From positions 1 through 64,000 of the forward strand of contig CAMOJK010000002.1 of NCBI GenBank assembly GCA_946616835.1: a DNA stretch of 64,000 bases, written 5' to 3'. The DNA comes from an uncultured Lachnospiraceae bacterium. GTDB taxonomy: Bacteria; Bacillota; Clostridia; Lachnospirales; Lachnospiraceae. The position numbers were made by a program, and so were the translations under genes. This document shows positions 33,360 through 41,313 of this stretch, piece by piece (within the stretch, counting starts at the first letter, position 1; the number at the start of each line of letters is the position of its first letter). A model generated the notes under the pieces. That model was given only the letters and a program-made list of their open reading frames with translations. It did not search any database and was not told the origin of the DNA.

Positions 33360-34775
33360 ATTAATTACGATAGGAAGACAGCAGAACAGCATAAAAGATT
33401 TGTTGAACGGACGAATGCCGGTTACCGGAAAAAGTCGGCTCGCGAATCCTCTGTCATGGAAAAACGCCGGGACTATATTAAGAGGCGGGATGAGCGCATA
33501 GCTGATGCCCGAAACAGCAGGACTAAGTTTCGCGAAGAGCTCCGTGCAAAACAGGACAAGCGTATAGCAAAGCGCCGCGAACAGATAAGATCCGGATATA
33601 TTAAAGGAGATGCGGAAAAAGCAAAGCGTTTCCTTGAGCGCACTGCAAAATTTGATAAGTTCCTTGCCCGCAGGAGATCCCGTATAGATGGCAGGATTGA
33701 ACAGCACAGGCAGCGTATAGACCGGAACCTGGAAGCACACGAAGGATATGTGCAGAATCTTTATCAGGAGACAAAGCTCCGGGATAAAAACCGTCTCAAG
33801 CGCATAGAGGCAGATAAATCCAACGCTAATCTTAAAAAGTTCATCCGGAGAAGTGCCGTCGGTGCGGCGGTACTTGTTTTTATTATTGCCATGATCGAAA
33901 TATGTATCCCGGGTTCATTCCTTAAGTCCCGTGGTATCATAGACGATACTCCGGTAGATGAGGCGATAATGATGGCGGTTGAAAAAAATGATGCCCCGGT
34001 GGAAAAACAGTATAATACATTGAACGGTATAACCGAAGAGCAGCTTTTATGGGATCTTCTTATGGAACATTTCGACGGCAACGAGACTGCAACACTTGGG
34101 GTAATGTGCAACCTGAAATCCGAGTCCCGTTTTGAGGCCGGCAATCTTGAAGATTACAACAATCAGATCTGGGAAATAGAAGACACAGAATATACGGAAA
34201 AGATCAACCGCCATACTATCGGTAAGCAGGATTTTCTGGAAGCACGTCTTCTGAATACTACAAATGGTTTTTATAACAAATACGGTGAATGGGTAAACAT
34301 TGATGGCGGTTATGGCTACGGTCAGTATACTTCATACGCCAAAAAGGAAGGGCTTTATCATTATGCCGAGATCTGGTTCGGACCCGGAGGACCGGGTGAA
34401 GAATACAAGTTCAATATAGCCGATCCGGAAATGCAGGCACATTATGTCGTATCCATATTGGAATCGGATGAGTTTAAGAGTCTGGATAAGCAGATCCGTA
34501 ACAGTAAGAAGGTCGTGGATGCGTGTTATCTCTGGCTTAAGATGTATGAGATTCCCCAGGATCCGTATTGTGATAATTATTTCACTCTTTCGTTTGAAAG
34601 AGCCTCGAGTGCGGAAGCCATAAGGGAGGCCTGCATGGATCGTGGGAATGTAAGTGACAGTGAGGCAGAGCCCGGAAACGGGACTGAAACAGAGCTTGAA
34701 ACGGTTAATGGTACAAATCTGGATTTAAGTGGTACAGCTATAAATGAAGCGGGCGAAGACGGACCGGAGAAGTAA
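33360..34775 (+). CDS. membrane-anchored lysozyme with phage-tail-lysozyme domain
   Basis: A protein of about 471 residues. The first 150 residues are very basic and helical (Arg/Lys-rich, repeated ERT, KRR and ERxxKR patterns), followed by one membrane helix (AAVLVFIIAMIEICIPG). The outer domain (about 215-400) resembles the phage tail lysozyme family, with ATLGVMCNLKSESRFEAGNL (catalytic Glu region) and DGGYGYGQYTSY, and a C-terminal acidic tail. It likely cleaves peptidoglycan glycan strands. AGGAG at 33347-33351 is eight bases from an in-frame ATT at 33360, which I take as the start; an alternative is TTG 33315 or ATG 33456. It lies between a cyclase and a transporter gene. Confidence 0.75.
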   Translation: MNYDRKTAEQHKRFVERTNAGYRKKSARESSVMEKRRDYIKRRDERIADARNSRTKFREELRAKQDKRIAKRREQIRSGYIKGDAEKAKRFLERTAKFDKFLARRRSRIDGRIEQHRQRIDRNLEAHEGYVQNLYQETKLRDKNRLKRIEADKSNANLKKFIRRSAVGAAVLVFIIAMIEICIPGSFLKSRGIIDDTPVDEAIMMAVEKNDAPVEKQYNTLNGITEEQLLWDLLMEHFDGNETATLGVMCNLKSESRFEAGNLEDYNNQIWEIEDTEYTEKINRHTIGKQDFLEARLLNTTNGFYNKYGEWVNIDGGYGYGQYTSYAKKEGLYHYAEIWFGPGGPGEEYKFNIADPEMQAHYVVSILESDEFKSLDKQIRNSKKVVDACYLWLKMYEIPQDPYCDNYFTLSFERASSAEAIREACMDRGNVSDSEAEPGNGTETELETVNGTNLDLSGTAINEAGEDGPEK

Positions 34776-34799
34776 AATGTAATCTGACCGATACTATAT

Positions 34800-36407
34800 A
34801 TGAAGAAATCAGACAATAGAAATATAAATATTAATATAAATAAAAATAGAAGTTTAAGCAATAAAGGCGCCAACAGTATTCAGATATTGCTTACTGTGAT
34901 TGTGCTTGCTTTTTTCGCGATCCTGCCTGCGGCCTGTGGGAAATACGAAAAAGAAAAAGTACTTCCCGAAACGGTAGAGGGTTTTAACAGCAGCGATTTT
35001 ACACTTGCAGTAGTGGATGGATATATATTCAGTGACCTGGCAGAAAAGTATTATCCGGAAGCAAAGATAATGCACTTTGACAGCCGTGAAAACGCATATA
35101 AGTCAGTCATGATCGGAAATGCAGACGGAGTTATTGATGACGAGCCTATCATCAGGGCAGTCATGCGCGGAAATGACGATTACCGTCTGATAGACGGATA
35201 TGTGGAGCCTGCCGATTATGCTTTTGTATTTACAAAAAATGAGACAGGAGAAAAACTGTGCAGGGAGTTCAGTGCATATGTGGAGAGCCTGAGGACAAGC
35301 GGGGAACTAAAGCGGCTTGATGACAAGTGGTTCGGTGACCGTACCGATAATAAGACCAGTGATTCAATGGCAGACTTAAACGGAACTAACGGAACCATAA
35401 GACTTGTCTATGATATCAGTAATATCCCGTTTTCTTATATGTCAGCCGGAAAGCCGGTGGGCTATGACATAGATCTGGCTATAGGGTTCTGTCGTGAATA
35501 CGGATATACGCTGGAAGCAGGTCCGTCTGATTTTACGGCTATGCTTAACGGAGTGGCTGACGGAACATTTGATATGGGCTGTGGTGCGATCACTGTAACA
35601 GGGGAGAGGGCAGAGAAGCTGTACTTCAGCGAGGCGGATTACAGCGGCGGTGCATCAATATGTGTAAGAAGCCGGAATGGAGAACAGGAAAATGAGGTTT
35701 CTTATCCCGGACGTTCTTTTTACAGAACTTTCATTGAAAACGATAATTACAGATTATTTCTGAGAGGAATCGGCACCACTATTCTGCTCACAGTCCTTAC
35801 TGTTCTTGCCGGAACCATTATGGGATGTATCATGTACATACTTACCCAGCGTGCGGATCCAATCGTGAGACAGCTTACCAAACTGACAATACTGATCATC
35901 AGAGGTGTACCTGCGATAATGACCATCATGTTCCTTTATTATGTTTATTATCAGGACATGTATTTGGGTGAGATTGTTGCTGCGGTCCTGGGATTTACCA
36001 TAGTATTCAGCGAGAAGGTATACCGTACAATAAAGGAATGTGCTGAAGATGAAATAAACGGTGATCTGGCGAAAAACTATCGTGTAGAATACATAGATAC
36101 GGCTGAGTTTTTTGCCGCACTTTATATACGATCGGGAAAAACTATGTGGAAGAGCTACAGGGAAAATGTGATAAGCCTTATAAAATTCACACCACTGGCC
36201 GGATATATTGCCGTAAATGACATGACCAGGACTGTAGAATATTTCAGACAGAATACTTTTGAGTTTATTATGCCGCTGACAGTTATAGCGGTTGCCTACA
36301 TGTTTATTATTGCTTTGGTGTCGTGGATCATGCGTGACGAAAACCGCCCGAAGGTGAAAAAGCAGGTGGATGAGAGGGCGTGGGCGGTAATGGATGAAGT
36401 ACTCTGA
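34800..36407 (+). CDS. amino-acid ABC transporter: two substrate-binding domains fused to a permease
   Basis: A 535-residue fusion. After an Asn/Ile-rich low-complexity start, a membrane helix ends in a lipobox-like ILPAAC (Cys about 46). Two periplasmic-type solute-binding domains of the glutamine/lysine-arginine-ornithine family follow: the first incomplete (about 60-180), the second with IPFSYMSAGKPVGYDIDLAI. A HisM/GlnP-type permease (about 315-520, GIGTTILLTVLTVLAGTIMG) completes it. The coupling helix region (YIDTAEFFAALYIRSG) is unusual for the EAA loop. The layout is that of GlnP proteins, but no ATPase gene is adjacent. No ribosome binding site is clear at ATG 34800. Confidence 0.82.
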   Translation: MKKSDNRNINININKNRSLSNKGANSIQILLTVIVLAFFAILPAACGKYEKEKVLPETVEGFNSSDFTLAVVDGYIFSDLAEKYYPEAKIMHFDSRENAYKSVMIGNADGVIDDEPIIRAVMRGNDDYRLIDGYVEPADYAFVFTKNETGEKLCREFSAYVESLRTSGELKRLDDKWFGDRTDNKTSDSMADLNGTNGTIRLVYDISNIPFSYMSAGKPVGYDIDLAIGFCREYGYTLEAGPSDFTAMLNGVADGTFDMGCGAITVTGERAEKLYFSEADYSGGASICVRSRNGEQENEVSYPGRSFYRTFIENDNYRLFLRGIGTTILLTVLTVLAGTIMGCIMYILTQRADPIVRQLTKLTILIIRGVPAIMTIMFLYYVYYQDMYLGEIVAAVLGFTIVFSEKVYRTIKECAEDEINGDLAKNYRVEYIDTAEFFAALYIRSGKTMWKSYRENVISLIKFTPLAGYIAVNDMTRTVEYFRQNTFEFIMPLTVIAVAYMFIIALVSWIMRDENRPKVKKQVDERAWAVMDEVL

Positions 36408-36520
36408 TCACCTTTCCCGTACAGGTACTTTTTGTCTTATTTCAAAACTGAAAAGAGGGATAAAGCCCGTAAGGCATGTAACATTAGGGTGGATATATTT
36501 AATATCAGTATGAACAATTA

Positions 36521-36529
36521 TGCTATAAT
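36521..36529 (+). promoter_or_regulatory. extended -10 promoter TGCTATAAT
   Basis: TGCTATAAT lies about 50 bases before the ATG of the cyclase gene at 36580, giving a leader of about 43 nt with a good ribosome binding site (AAGGAG). Confidence 0.65.
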
Positions 36530-36579
36530 AAGACCATATCTGTTGTTGTTTCTACGCATTTAATAAGGAGCATAGTTTT

Positions 36580-38547
36580 ATGAGGCGTATCGGAGAGAAG
36601 ATCACCATGCTCGTTATCTTGGCAGAAGTCGTTGCCATGGTCGTTATGTTTATGTTCCTTAATATCTGGCTTTCCAATATCCTTGAGGATAGGGTGATTT
36701 CCGATATGGGTATCATTGCGCATCACCGTGCGGACCTTGCAGAAAATTATATAGAGGGCCGCTGTGATTTCCTGAATGGATATGCCAGGTCTCAGGAGGC
36801 TGTAAATGTGCTGACTCATCCGGAAGATCCGGAGCTCATCAAGGCTGCAAGAGACTATACCCTGAAATACGCCGAAGGTTACGATAATATAGAAGGTCTT
36901 TATATTGCGGACTGGAATACCTATGTGCTGGCACATATCAATCCGGATTCCGTGGATAAAACTTTCAGGGATAGCTCTGCCGCTAAGGCTCTGGAGAATG
37001 AGATCCGTGAGCATCAGGGTTCATTCTGCACCGGTATAGTGCTGGCTCCGGTTACTCAGAAGATGGTTCTGCCGGTATATGCCCCAGTAAAAAATGATGA
37101 CAATGAGATGATTGGCTTTGCCGGAGCAGCATTCTATCCGGAAGAAATAGGGGTTCAGCTTGACATTGATGAAGAGACCAAGTATGGCTATACCATAATC
37201 AACTGTGCTAACCGGATGTACATATATGATGCAGCAAGACCGGAGCTTATGGGAACCGAATGTGATGATGAGGAACTGTGGGATGAGGTTAAGAGGATAA
37301 AGGCAGATCCAAAGATACAGCAGGGCGACCACACTCAGGATGGTCAGGTCATGTCCATTTATTATATGCCGGATTATGATTGGATATTCATTGTGTCAGA
37401 GCCTGAATCGGAAGTGTACCTGCTCGTTGGAAGAGTACGCAATATGGTAATGGTCATATTCATTCTGGTAACAGTTTTGCTCATATTTATTCTCCGGTAT
37501 GTGATTACCGGCATGATGGCACCTATAGAAAAGATAAATAATCAGATCGTTCGTCTGGAGGCTTCGGATTTCAGTCGCGGACATGGAATAGAGGGTTTCA
37601 CGGGTCGCAATGATGAATTTGGCACCATATCTAGGGCTGTCATGAAGCTTCATGACACACTTGAAAACCAGGATGAGCTCTTTAAGGAGATGCTGGATGT
37701 ACAGACTGCAGGAATGGTGGTAGCTAAAGATGTCAACAGTGAGCTTCTGCTCATCAACCAGAAGGCAAAGGAGTTGTACGGCATCCCAAAAGATTACTCG
37801 GGCAACATCACCATCGAGAGTATAAGAAAGCTTTTTAAAAAGGAAGAGCTTGATCATATAGATGAGCAGCTTGGTAAGATTTCACCGGATGCGGAAGAGG
37901 TGGTCTTTGAATCCACTGTTGAACATGATGATGGTACAAAACACTATCTCCTTACCAGAGTCAAGAGTGTGATATTGTCAAATGGTGAGCAGGTTTCCAT
38001 TTACTCCCTAATGGATATTACAGAGCAGAAGCGGCTGGAGGAGGACCTTAAGATCCAGTCGGAGACGGATTTCCTTACCGGAATTTGCAACAGAAGGAGC
38101 GGTGAACTCCGTATTGAAAAACTGATAAAAGAAGGAAAAACAGGAATGTTCTGCCTGCTTGATGCAAATAAATTCAAAATCATCAATGATACATACGGTC
38201 ATGATGCCGGTGATGAGGTGCTTATAGGTATTGCGAATGCAATGAGGGATACTTTCAGGTCATCAGATGTACTGATAAGACTGGGGGGTGATGAGTTTGT
38301 TATCTTTGCTCCCGGCATGCCGGATGAAACTGTCGGTACAAATGTAATAAATCGCTTCATCAAAAGTGTGGAAAGCATTTCTCCGGAATCTATAAAGGAT
38401 CATAGAGTAACTATAAGTCTGGGTGCCGTGTTAGTCACTGATAAACTGAATTTCTCAGAGATGTACAGCTGCGCGGATGCTGTTATGTATGAATGTAAAA
38501 AGAGGGATGGAAGTGCTTTTGCATTTTACCACAAGCCGGATGTGTAA
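36580..38547 (+). CDS. diguanylate cyclase with dCache, HAMP, PAS and GGDEF domains
   Basis: A 655-residue sensor. Membrane helices near residues 8-32 and 285-310 flank an extracellular double-Cache-type domain. HAMP (MMAPIEKINNQIVRLEASDF) and PAS regions follow, then GGDEF (about 495-650). The catalytic motif RLGGDEF (Gly about 569) is intact, and RSSD five residues before it is a proper inhibitory I-site, so product feedback is expected. It should make c-di-GMP when a ligand binds outside. AAGGAG precedes ATG 36580. The next gene is convergent, five bases away. Confidence 0.92.
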   Translation: MRRIGEKITMLVILAEVVAMVVMFMFLNIWLSNILEDRVISDMGIIAHHRADLAENYIEGRCDFLNGYARSQEAVNVLTHPEDPELIKAARDYTLKYAEGYDNIEGLYIADWNTYVLAHINPDSVDKTFRDSSAAKALENEIREHQGSFCTGIVLAPVTQKMVLPVYAPVKNDDNEMIGFAGAAFYPEEIGVQLDIDEETKYGYTIINCANRMYIYDAARPELMGTECDDEELWDEVKRIKADPKIQQGDHTQDGQVMSIYYMPDYDWIFIVSEPESEVYLLVGRVRNMVMVIFILVTVLLIFILRYVITGMMAPIEKINNQIVRLEASDFSRGHGIEGFTGRNDEFGTISRAVMKLHDTLENQDELFKEMLDVQTAGMVVAKDVNSELLLINQKAKELYGIPKDYSGNITIESIRKLFKKEELDHIDEQLGKISPDAEEVVFESTVEHDDGTKHYLLTRVKSVILSNGEQVSIYSLMDITEQKRLEEDLKIQSETDFLTGICNRRSGELRIEKLIKEGKTGMFCLLDANKFKIINDTYGHDAGDEVLIGIANAMRDTFRSSDVLIRLGGDEFVIFAPGMPDETVGTNVINRFIKSVESISPESIKDHRVTISLGAVLVTDKLNFSEMYSCADAVMYECKKRDGSAFAFYHKPDV

Positions 38548-38552
38548 AAGAA

Positions 38553-39416
38553 TTATACATTTCCAAGGAAAACATTCTGCAGTTTTTCTTCAGCTAAAGC
38601 TTTAAGGGATATAAGAACCGATATATCAGTAGCCGGCTCGTGTGTTTTGTAGCGGGGAAAATATCTGGTGATATGCAGGGGGATAGAAGGATCGATGTCT
38701 GCTATCCACTCTGCTTCATTTTTCATATCCTCCGGAGAATCATTTAATCCGGGTACGATCAGAGTGGTAAGTTCCACATGGCAGCTTTTAGCTGAGTGCG
38801 TTATGAAATTCTTTACGGTTTCGAAATCGCCGCCAAGTTTTTCGTAGATTTCGGCACTGAATCCCTTAAGGTCTATATTCATAGCATCTATATAAGGGAG
38901 GATTTCTTCAAGTACATGCAGCTCTGCCGTGCCGTTTGTTACCAGCACATTCTTCATGCCGACCGCATGTATGAGCATTGAGCAGTCTCTTACATACTCG
39001 TATCCCACCAAAGCTTCATTGTAGGTGTAGGCCACGCCGATATTTCCTGAGGGTTTTTCCTGTATGGCAAGGGTGCAGAGCTTTTCAGGAGTTACATCAT
39101 ACAGCCTGTGGAAATCAGATTCCCTTGCTGCGGCGATCTCATGGTTCTGGCAGAAAGGGCAGGACAGGTTGCAGCCATAGCTTCCCACAGACAGGATCAT
39201 GCTGCCCGGATGGAAGCAGGCTAAAGGTTTTTTTTCGATGGGATCAAGTGCTATGGATGTGAGCTTCCCATAATTTATACAGATTATTTTATCGCCGGTG
39301 TTACGGCGGGCGCGACACCTCCCGTATCCTCCGGCAGGTATCCGGCAGTGATGCGGACACACATCGCAGGTGAGGGGGGCTTTTACGTTTTCCTCATTCA
39401 TGGGCGTATCTGTCAT
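38553..39416 (-). CDS. amrS: AmmeMemoRadiSam-system radical SAM enzyme (AmrS)
   Basis: A 287-residue radical SAM protein related to pyruvate formate-lyase activase. The cluster motif is CNLSCPFCQNH (Cys about 83, 87, 90), preceded by a Cys-rich N-terminus (CDVCPHHCRI, GRCRAR) typical of AmrS. Later motifs such as VTNGT, IDAMNIDLKGFS and TLIVPGLNDS agree. AmrS belongs to a trio with MEMO-like and AMMECR1-like proteins; those partners are not visible here. It follows hypD on the minus strand, a neighbour arrangement that suggests a metalloenzyme maturation role. The start is uncertain between 39416 and 39401; neither has a strong ribosome binding site. Confidence 0.87.
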   Translation of the reverse strand: MTDTPMNEENVKAPLTCDVCPHHCRIPAGGYGRCRARRNTGDKIICINYGKLTSIALDPIEKKPLACFHPGSMILSVGSYGCNLSCPFCQNHEIAAARESDFHRLYDVTPEKLCTLAIQEKPSGNIGVAYTYNEALVGYEYVRDCSMLIHAVGMKNVLVTNGTAELHVLEEILPYIDAMNIDLKGFSAEIYEKLGGDFETVKNFITHSAKSCHVELTTLIVPGLNDSPEDMKNEAEWIADIDPSIPLHITRYFPRYKTHEPATDISVLISLKALAEEKLQNVFLGNV

Positions 39417-39469
39417 TTTTGCGAAAACCCTTTTGGTTTTGTTGTTTGCTGCACCGTTTTTTATAAACT

Positions 39470-39481
39470 AAAACTTCCCAC
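39470..39481. repeat. solitary AAAACTTCCCAC element end
   Basis: A perfect copy of the 12-base end of the structured element at 40823. It sits between the hypD stop and amrS. No matching right end is found next to it. Confidence 0.6.
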
Positions 39482-39487
39482 ATAAGT

Positions 39488-40522
39488 TTACGATCCGTAT
39501 TCATACTGTGTGCTGCAGCTTCCCTCCGGGGATACCATGCAGGCACCCTGGGGTGTGGAAGGAGTACAGACTTTTCCGAAAAGTGGGCATTGCTCAGGAC
39601 TGAGTTTTCCTGTGATCACTTTGTCGCAGCTGCAGGCCTTGTTTATTTTTTCGTCATGGTCAAGTCCTTTGCTGCCGGCATCATATTCCGCATATTCCGT
39701 ACGGAGGCATCTTCCAGATCGTGGTACATTCCCGATGCCCCGCCACGAGGCATCCGTTTTTTCAAAATACTTATCGATAAGTTCCTGTGCCTTTTTGTTC
39801 CCTTCTGCGCTCACTACTGCGGGGTAATTGTTTATGACCACTCCCTTGCCCCGGTTCTTTACCAGAAGATACAGTGTGCTCAGCAGGTCTTCCGCTTCAA
39901 AGCCGGATACTACGAAGGGCAGGCTGTACTTTTCCGCAGCCGGCTTAAAAATATCGCTTCCCGTTATTACACATACATGTCCGGGGGCAATGAAAGCATC
40001 AATGCCCGCACCTGAGGAGCATAAGAGGTCTACAACCTCCGGCATCGTTTTAAGGGCAGTCAGGATCTTTACATTTTTGATTTTTTCTTCTATTAAAGTC
40101 TGCATAAGCAGGGCATATACGGGTGTAGTTGTCTCGAAGCCGATCGCCGCAAAGACAAAGGTCCTTTCGGGCTCGTCTTTTGCAAGCTCTATGATATCAA
40201 GCGGAGAATATACCATCTTATAAGAAGCACCTGCTGCTTCCTGCAGTGAGCACTTGCTGCTTGGGACTCTTAACAGGTCACCGAAAGTGACCACTGTATG
40301 TCTGTCGGACCGGGAGATCTCTATCAGCCTGTCGATATACGCGCTGGGGGTAACGCATACGGGACAGCCGGGGCCTGATATCAGTCTGATCTTTTCAGAC
40401 AGTATCCCTGGTATTCCGTTCTTTGCGATAGCGCCCGTATGGCTGCCGCAAATCTCCATTATGCGGATCTCCGGACCGTCATAGTCTTTTAAAAATTTTG
40501 ATATTTCTCTTATGTCTGTCAT
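39488..40522 (-). CDS. hypD: hydrogenase maturation protein HypD
   Basis: A 344-residue HypD, the Fe-S scaffold that works with HypC to assemble the Fe(CN)2CO group of [NiFe]-hydrogenase. Motifs are IMEICGSHTG, GPGCPVCVTP, GFETTTP, FIAPGHVCVITG and a C-terminal Cys-rich cluster region with CRTEY... replaced here by CLRTEYAEYDA. The length (345-370 usual) fits. I start at the ATG at 40522, eight bases after the hypC stop; the longer frame overlaps hypC. One terminal AAAACTTCCCAC repeat end (39470-39481) lies just after its stop. Confidence 0.94.
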   Translation of the reverse strand: MTDIREISKFLKDYDGPEIRIMEICGSHTGAIAKNGIPGILSEKIRLISGPGCPVCVTPSAYIDRLIEISRSDRHTVVTFGDLLRVPSSKCSLQEAAGASYKMVYSPLDIIELAKDEPERTFVFAAIGFETTTPVYALLMQTLIEEKIKNVKILTALKTMPEVVDLLCSSGAGIDAFIAPGHVCVITGSDIFKPAAEKYSLPFVVSGFEAEDLLSTLYLLVKNRGKGVVINNYPAVVSAEGNKKAQELIDKYFEKTDASWRGIGNVPRSGRCLRTEYAEYDAGSKGLDHDEKINKACSCDKVITGKLSPEQCPLFGKVCTPSTPQGACMVSPEGSCSTQYEYGS

Positions 40523-40530
40523 TTTTTTGT

Positions 40531-40749
40531 TTATAAGTCGCCCATCTCTTCTGCCAGCTTTACCCATTCATTGTATCTTTCTTCTGATACCTTCTGCAGG
40601 ATACAGCCTGCATGTACGAGTACAAGCTCGCCTTCTTCCACCTCCATAAGCCCCGTGCGGGCCTCAATGATGCTGCCGTGGAAATTTACGGTGGCTGTAT
40701 TTTTCTCTTTATTTAAGGAAACCACTCTTCCCGTATTTGCTACACACAT
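40531..40749 (-). CDS. hypC: hydrogenase maturation chaperone HypC
   Basis: A 72-residue HypC/HupF. It starts MCVANTGRVV; the conserved Cys2 that binds the iron ligand group and the HAGC motif (His about 51) are present. HypC forms a complex with HypD and then with the hydrogenase large-subunit precursor. AGGAGTAGATT precedes the ATG. It heads a minus-strand operon hypC-hypD-amrS. The usual partners hypE and hypF and the hydrogenase itself are not in the window, and hypAB are 30 kb away. Confidence 0.93.
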   Translation of the reverse strand: MCVANTGRVVSLNKEKNTATVNFHGSIIEARTGLMEVEEGELVLVHAGCILQKVSEERYNEWVKLAEEMGDL

Positions 40750-40798
40750 AATCTACTCCTGTTCTACGCTTCATGATACAAGACCTTAAAATGTTAAT

Positions 40799-40810
40799 AA
40801 AACTTCCCAC
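40799..40810. repeat. second AAAACTTCCCAC end next to the structured element
   Basis: A perfect direct copy of the end at 40823-40834, only 12 bases outside it. Two left ends side by side suggest repeated insertion or slippage. Confidence 0.6.
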
Positions 40811-40822
40811 TTATTATATATT

Positions 40823-41084
40823 AAAACTTCCCACACCGTGTAGTCTTGTCTGACGGTGTTTTAGTGAGCCTTAGCAGTTCTCGAAAATGCTACAATACAC
40901 CAGGAACGGACCGCCATGGAAGGCGGGACGAGTGAACAACGCTACATGGATGTAGCGTGTGAACGGTTCCGGAAATATACCATAGATATGGGCATTTTCG
41001 TAAGAACTGCTTGGCGAACGGCACCACCGTCAGGCAAGCTACCGGTGTGAGGAAGTTAGTGGTATACAACAAGTGGGAAGTTTT
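40823..41084 (+). ncRNA. structured element B: TwoAYGGAY-like RNA with paired GGA hexaloop hairpins
   Basis: The element is bounded by perfect 12-base inverted ends, AAAACTTCCCAC (40823-40834) and GTGGGAAGTTTT (41073-41084). Inside, CACACCG (40832-40838) pairs with CGGTGTG (41043-41049), CTGACGGTG (40850-40858) with CACCGTCAG (41025-41033), and the 40873-40890 arm with 40992-41011. GGAAC (40903-40907) pairs with GTTCC (40966-40970). This inner stem holds two hairpins: CCGCC-ATGGAA-GGCGG (40911-40926) and ACGCTAC-ATGGAT-GTAGCGT (40939-40958). Both hexaloops carry A-N-GGA, the CsrA recognition form. Another copy is at 55012. Confidence 0.75.
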
Positions 41085-41151
41085 TATTATATACTACTAA
41101 CTATTTCATAATTAATGTCGTAAATAATATGCAATATCTAAACCACTATGT

Positions 41152-41192
41152 CATCTGCACTGTTATCAAAAACAGAAGCTGCACCGCAGATG
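41152..41192. other. hairpin in the gap before the DUF6062 gene
   Basis: CATCTGC (41152-41158) pairs with GCAGATG (41186-41192) and encloses CTGTT-ATCAAA-AACAG. The rest of the 230-base gap 41085-41313 is AT-rich and holds only a promoter. Confidence 0.45.
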
Positions 41193-41239
41193 GTTTACTT
41201 AAGCCATTATAATGATTTAGGGCAGTAAATTCAAACCTT

Positions 41240-41268
41240 TTGGTTTTTGGGGCATAATGGAATATAAT
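41240..41268 (+). promoter_or_regulatory. sigma-A type promoter for the DUF6062 gene
   Basis: TTGGTT (41240-41245) and TATAAT (41263-41268) are 17 bases apart; the leader would be about 40 nt. Confidence 0.5.
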
Positions 41269-41313
41269 AAGTATAAAAGCCCTTTTGGCAAATGACAATG
41301 CAGGAGATATGTT

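Noticed and set aside
40823..41084. Reading element B as an insertion-sequence-associated omega/HEARO RNA
   Set aside because: There is no IscB or TnpB gene nearby, and the fold (two GGA-hexaloop hairpins in a closed multibranch) fits the TwoAYGGAY type better.
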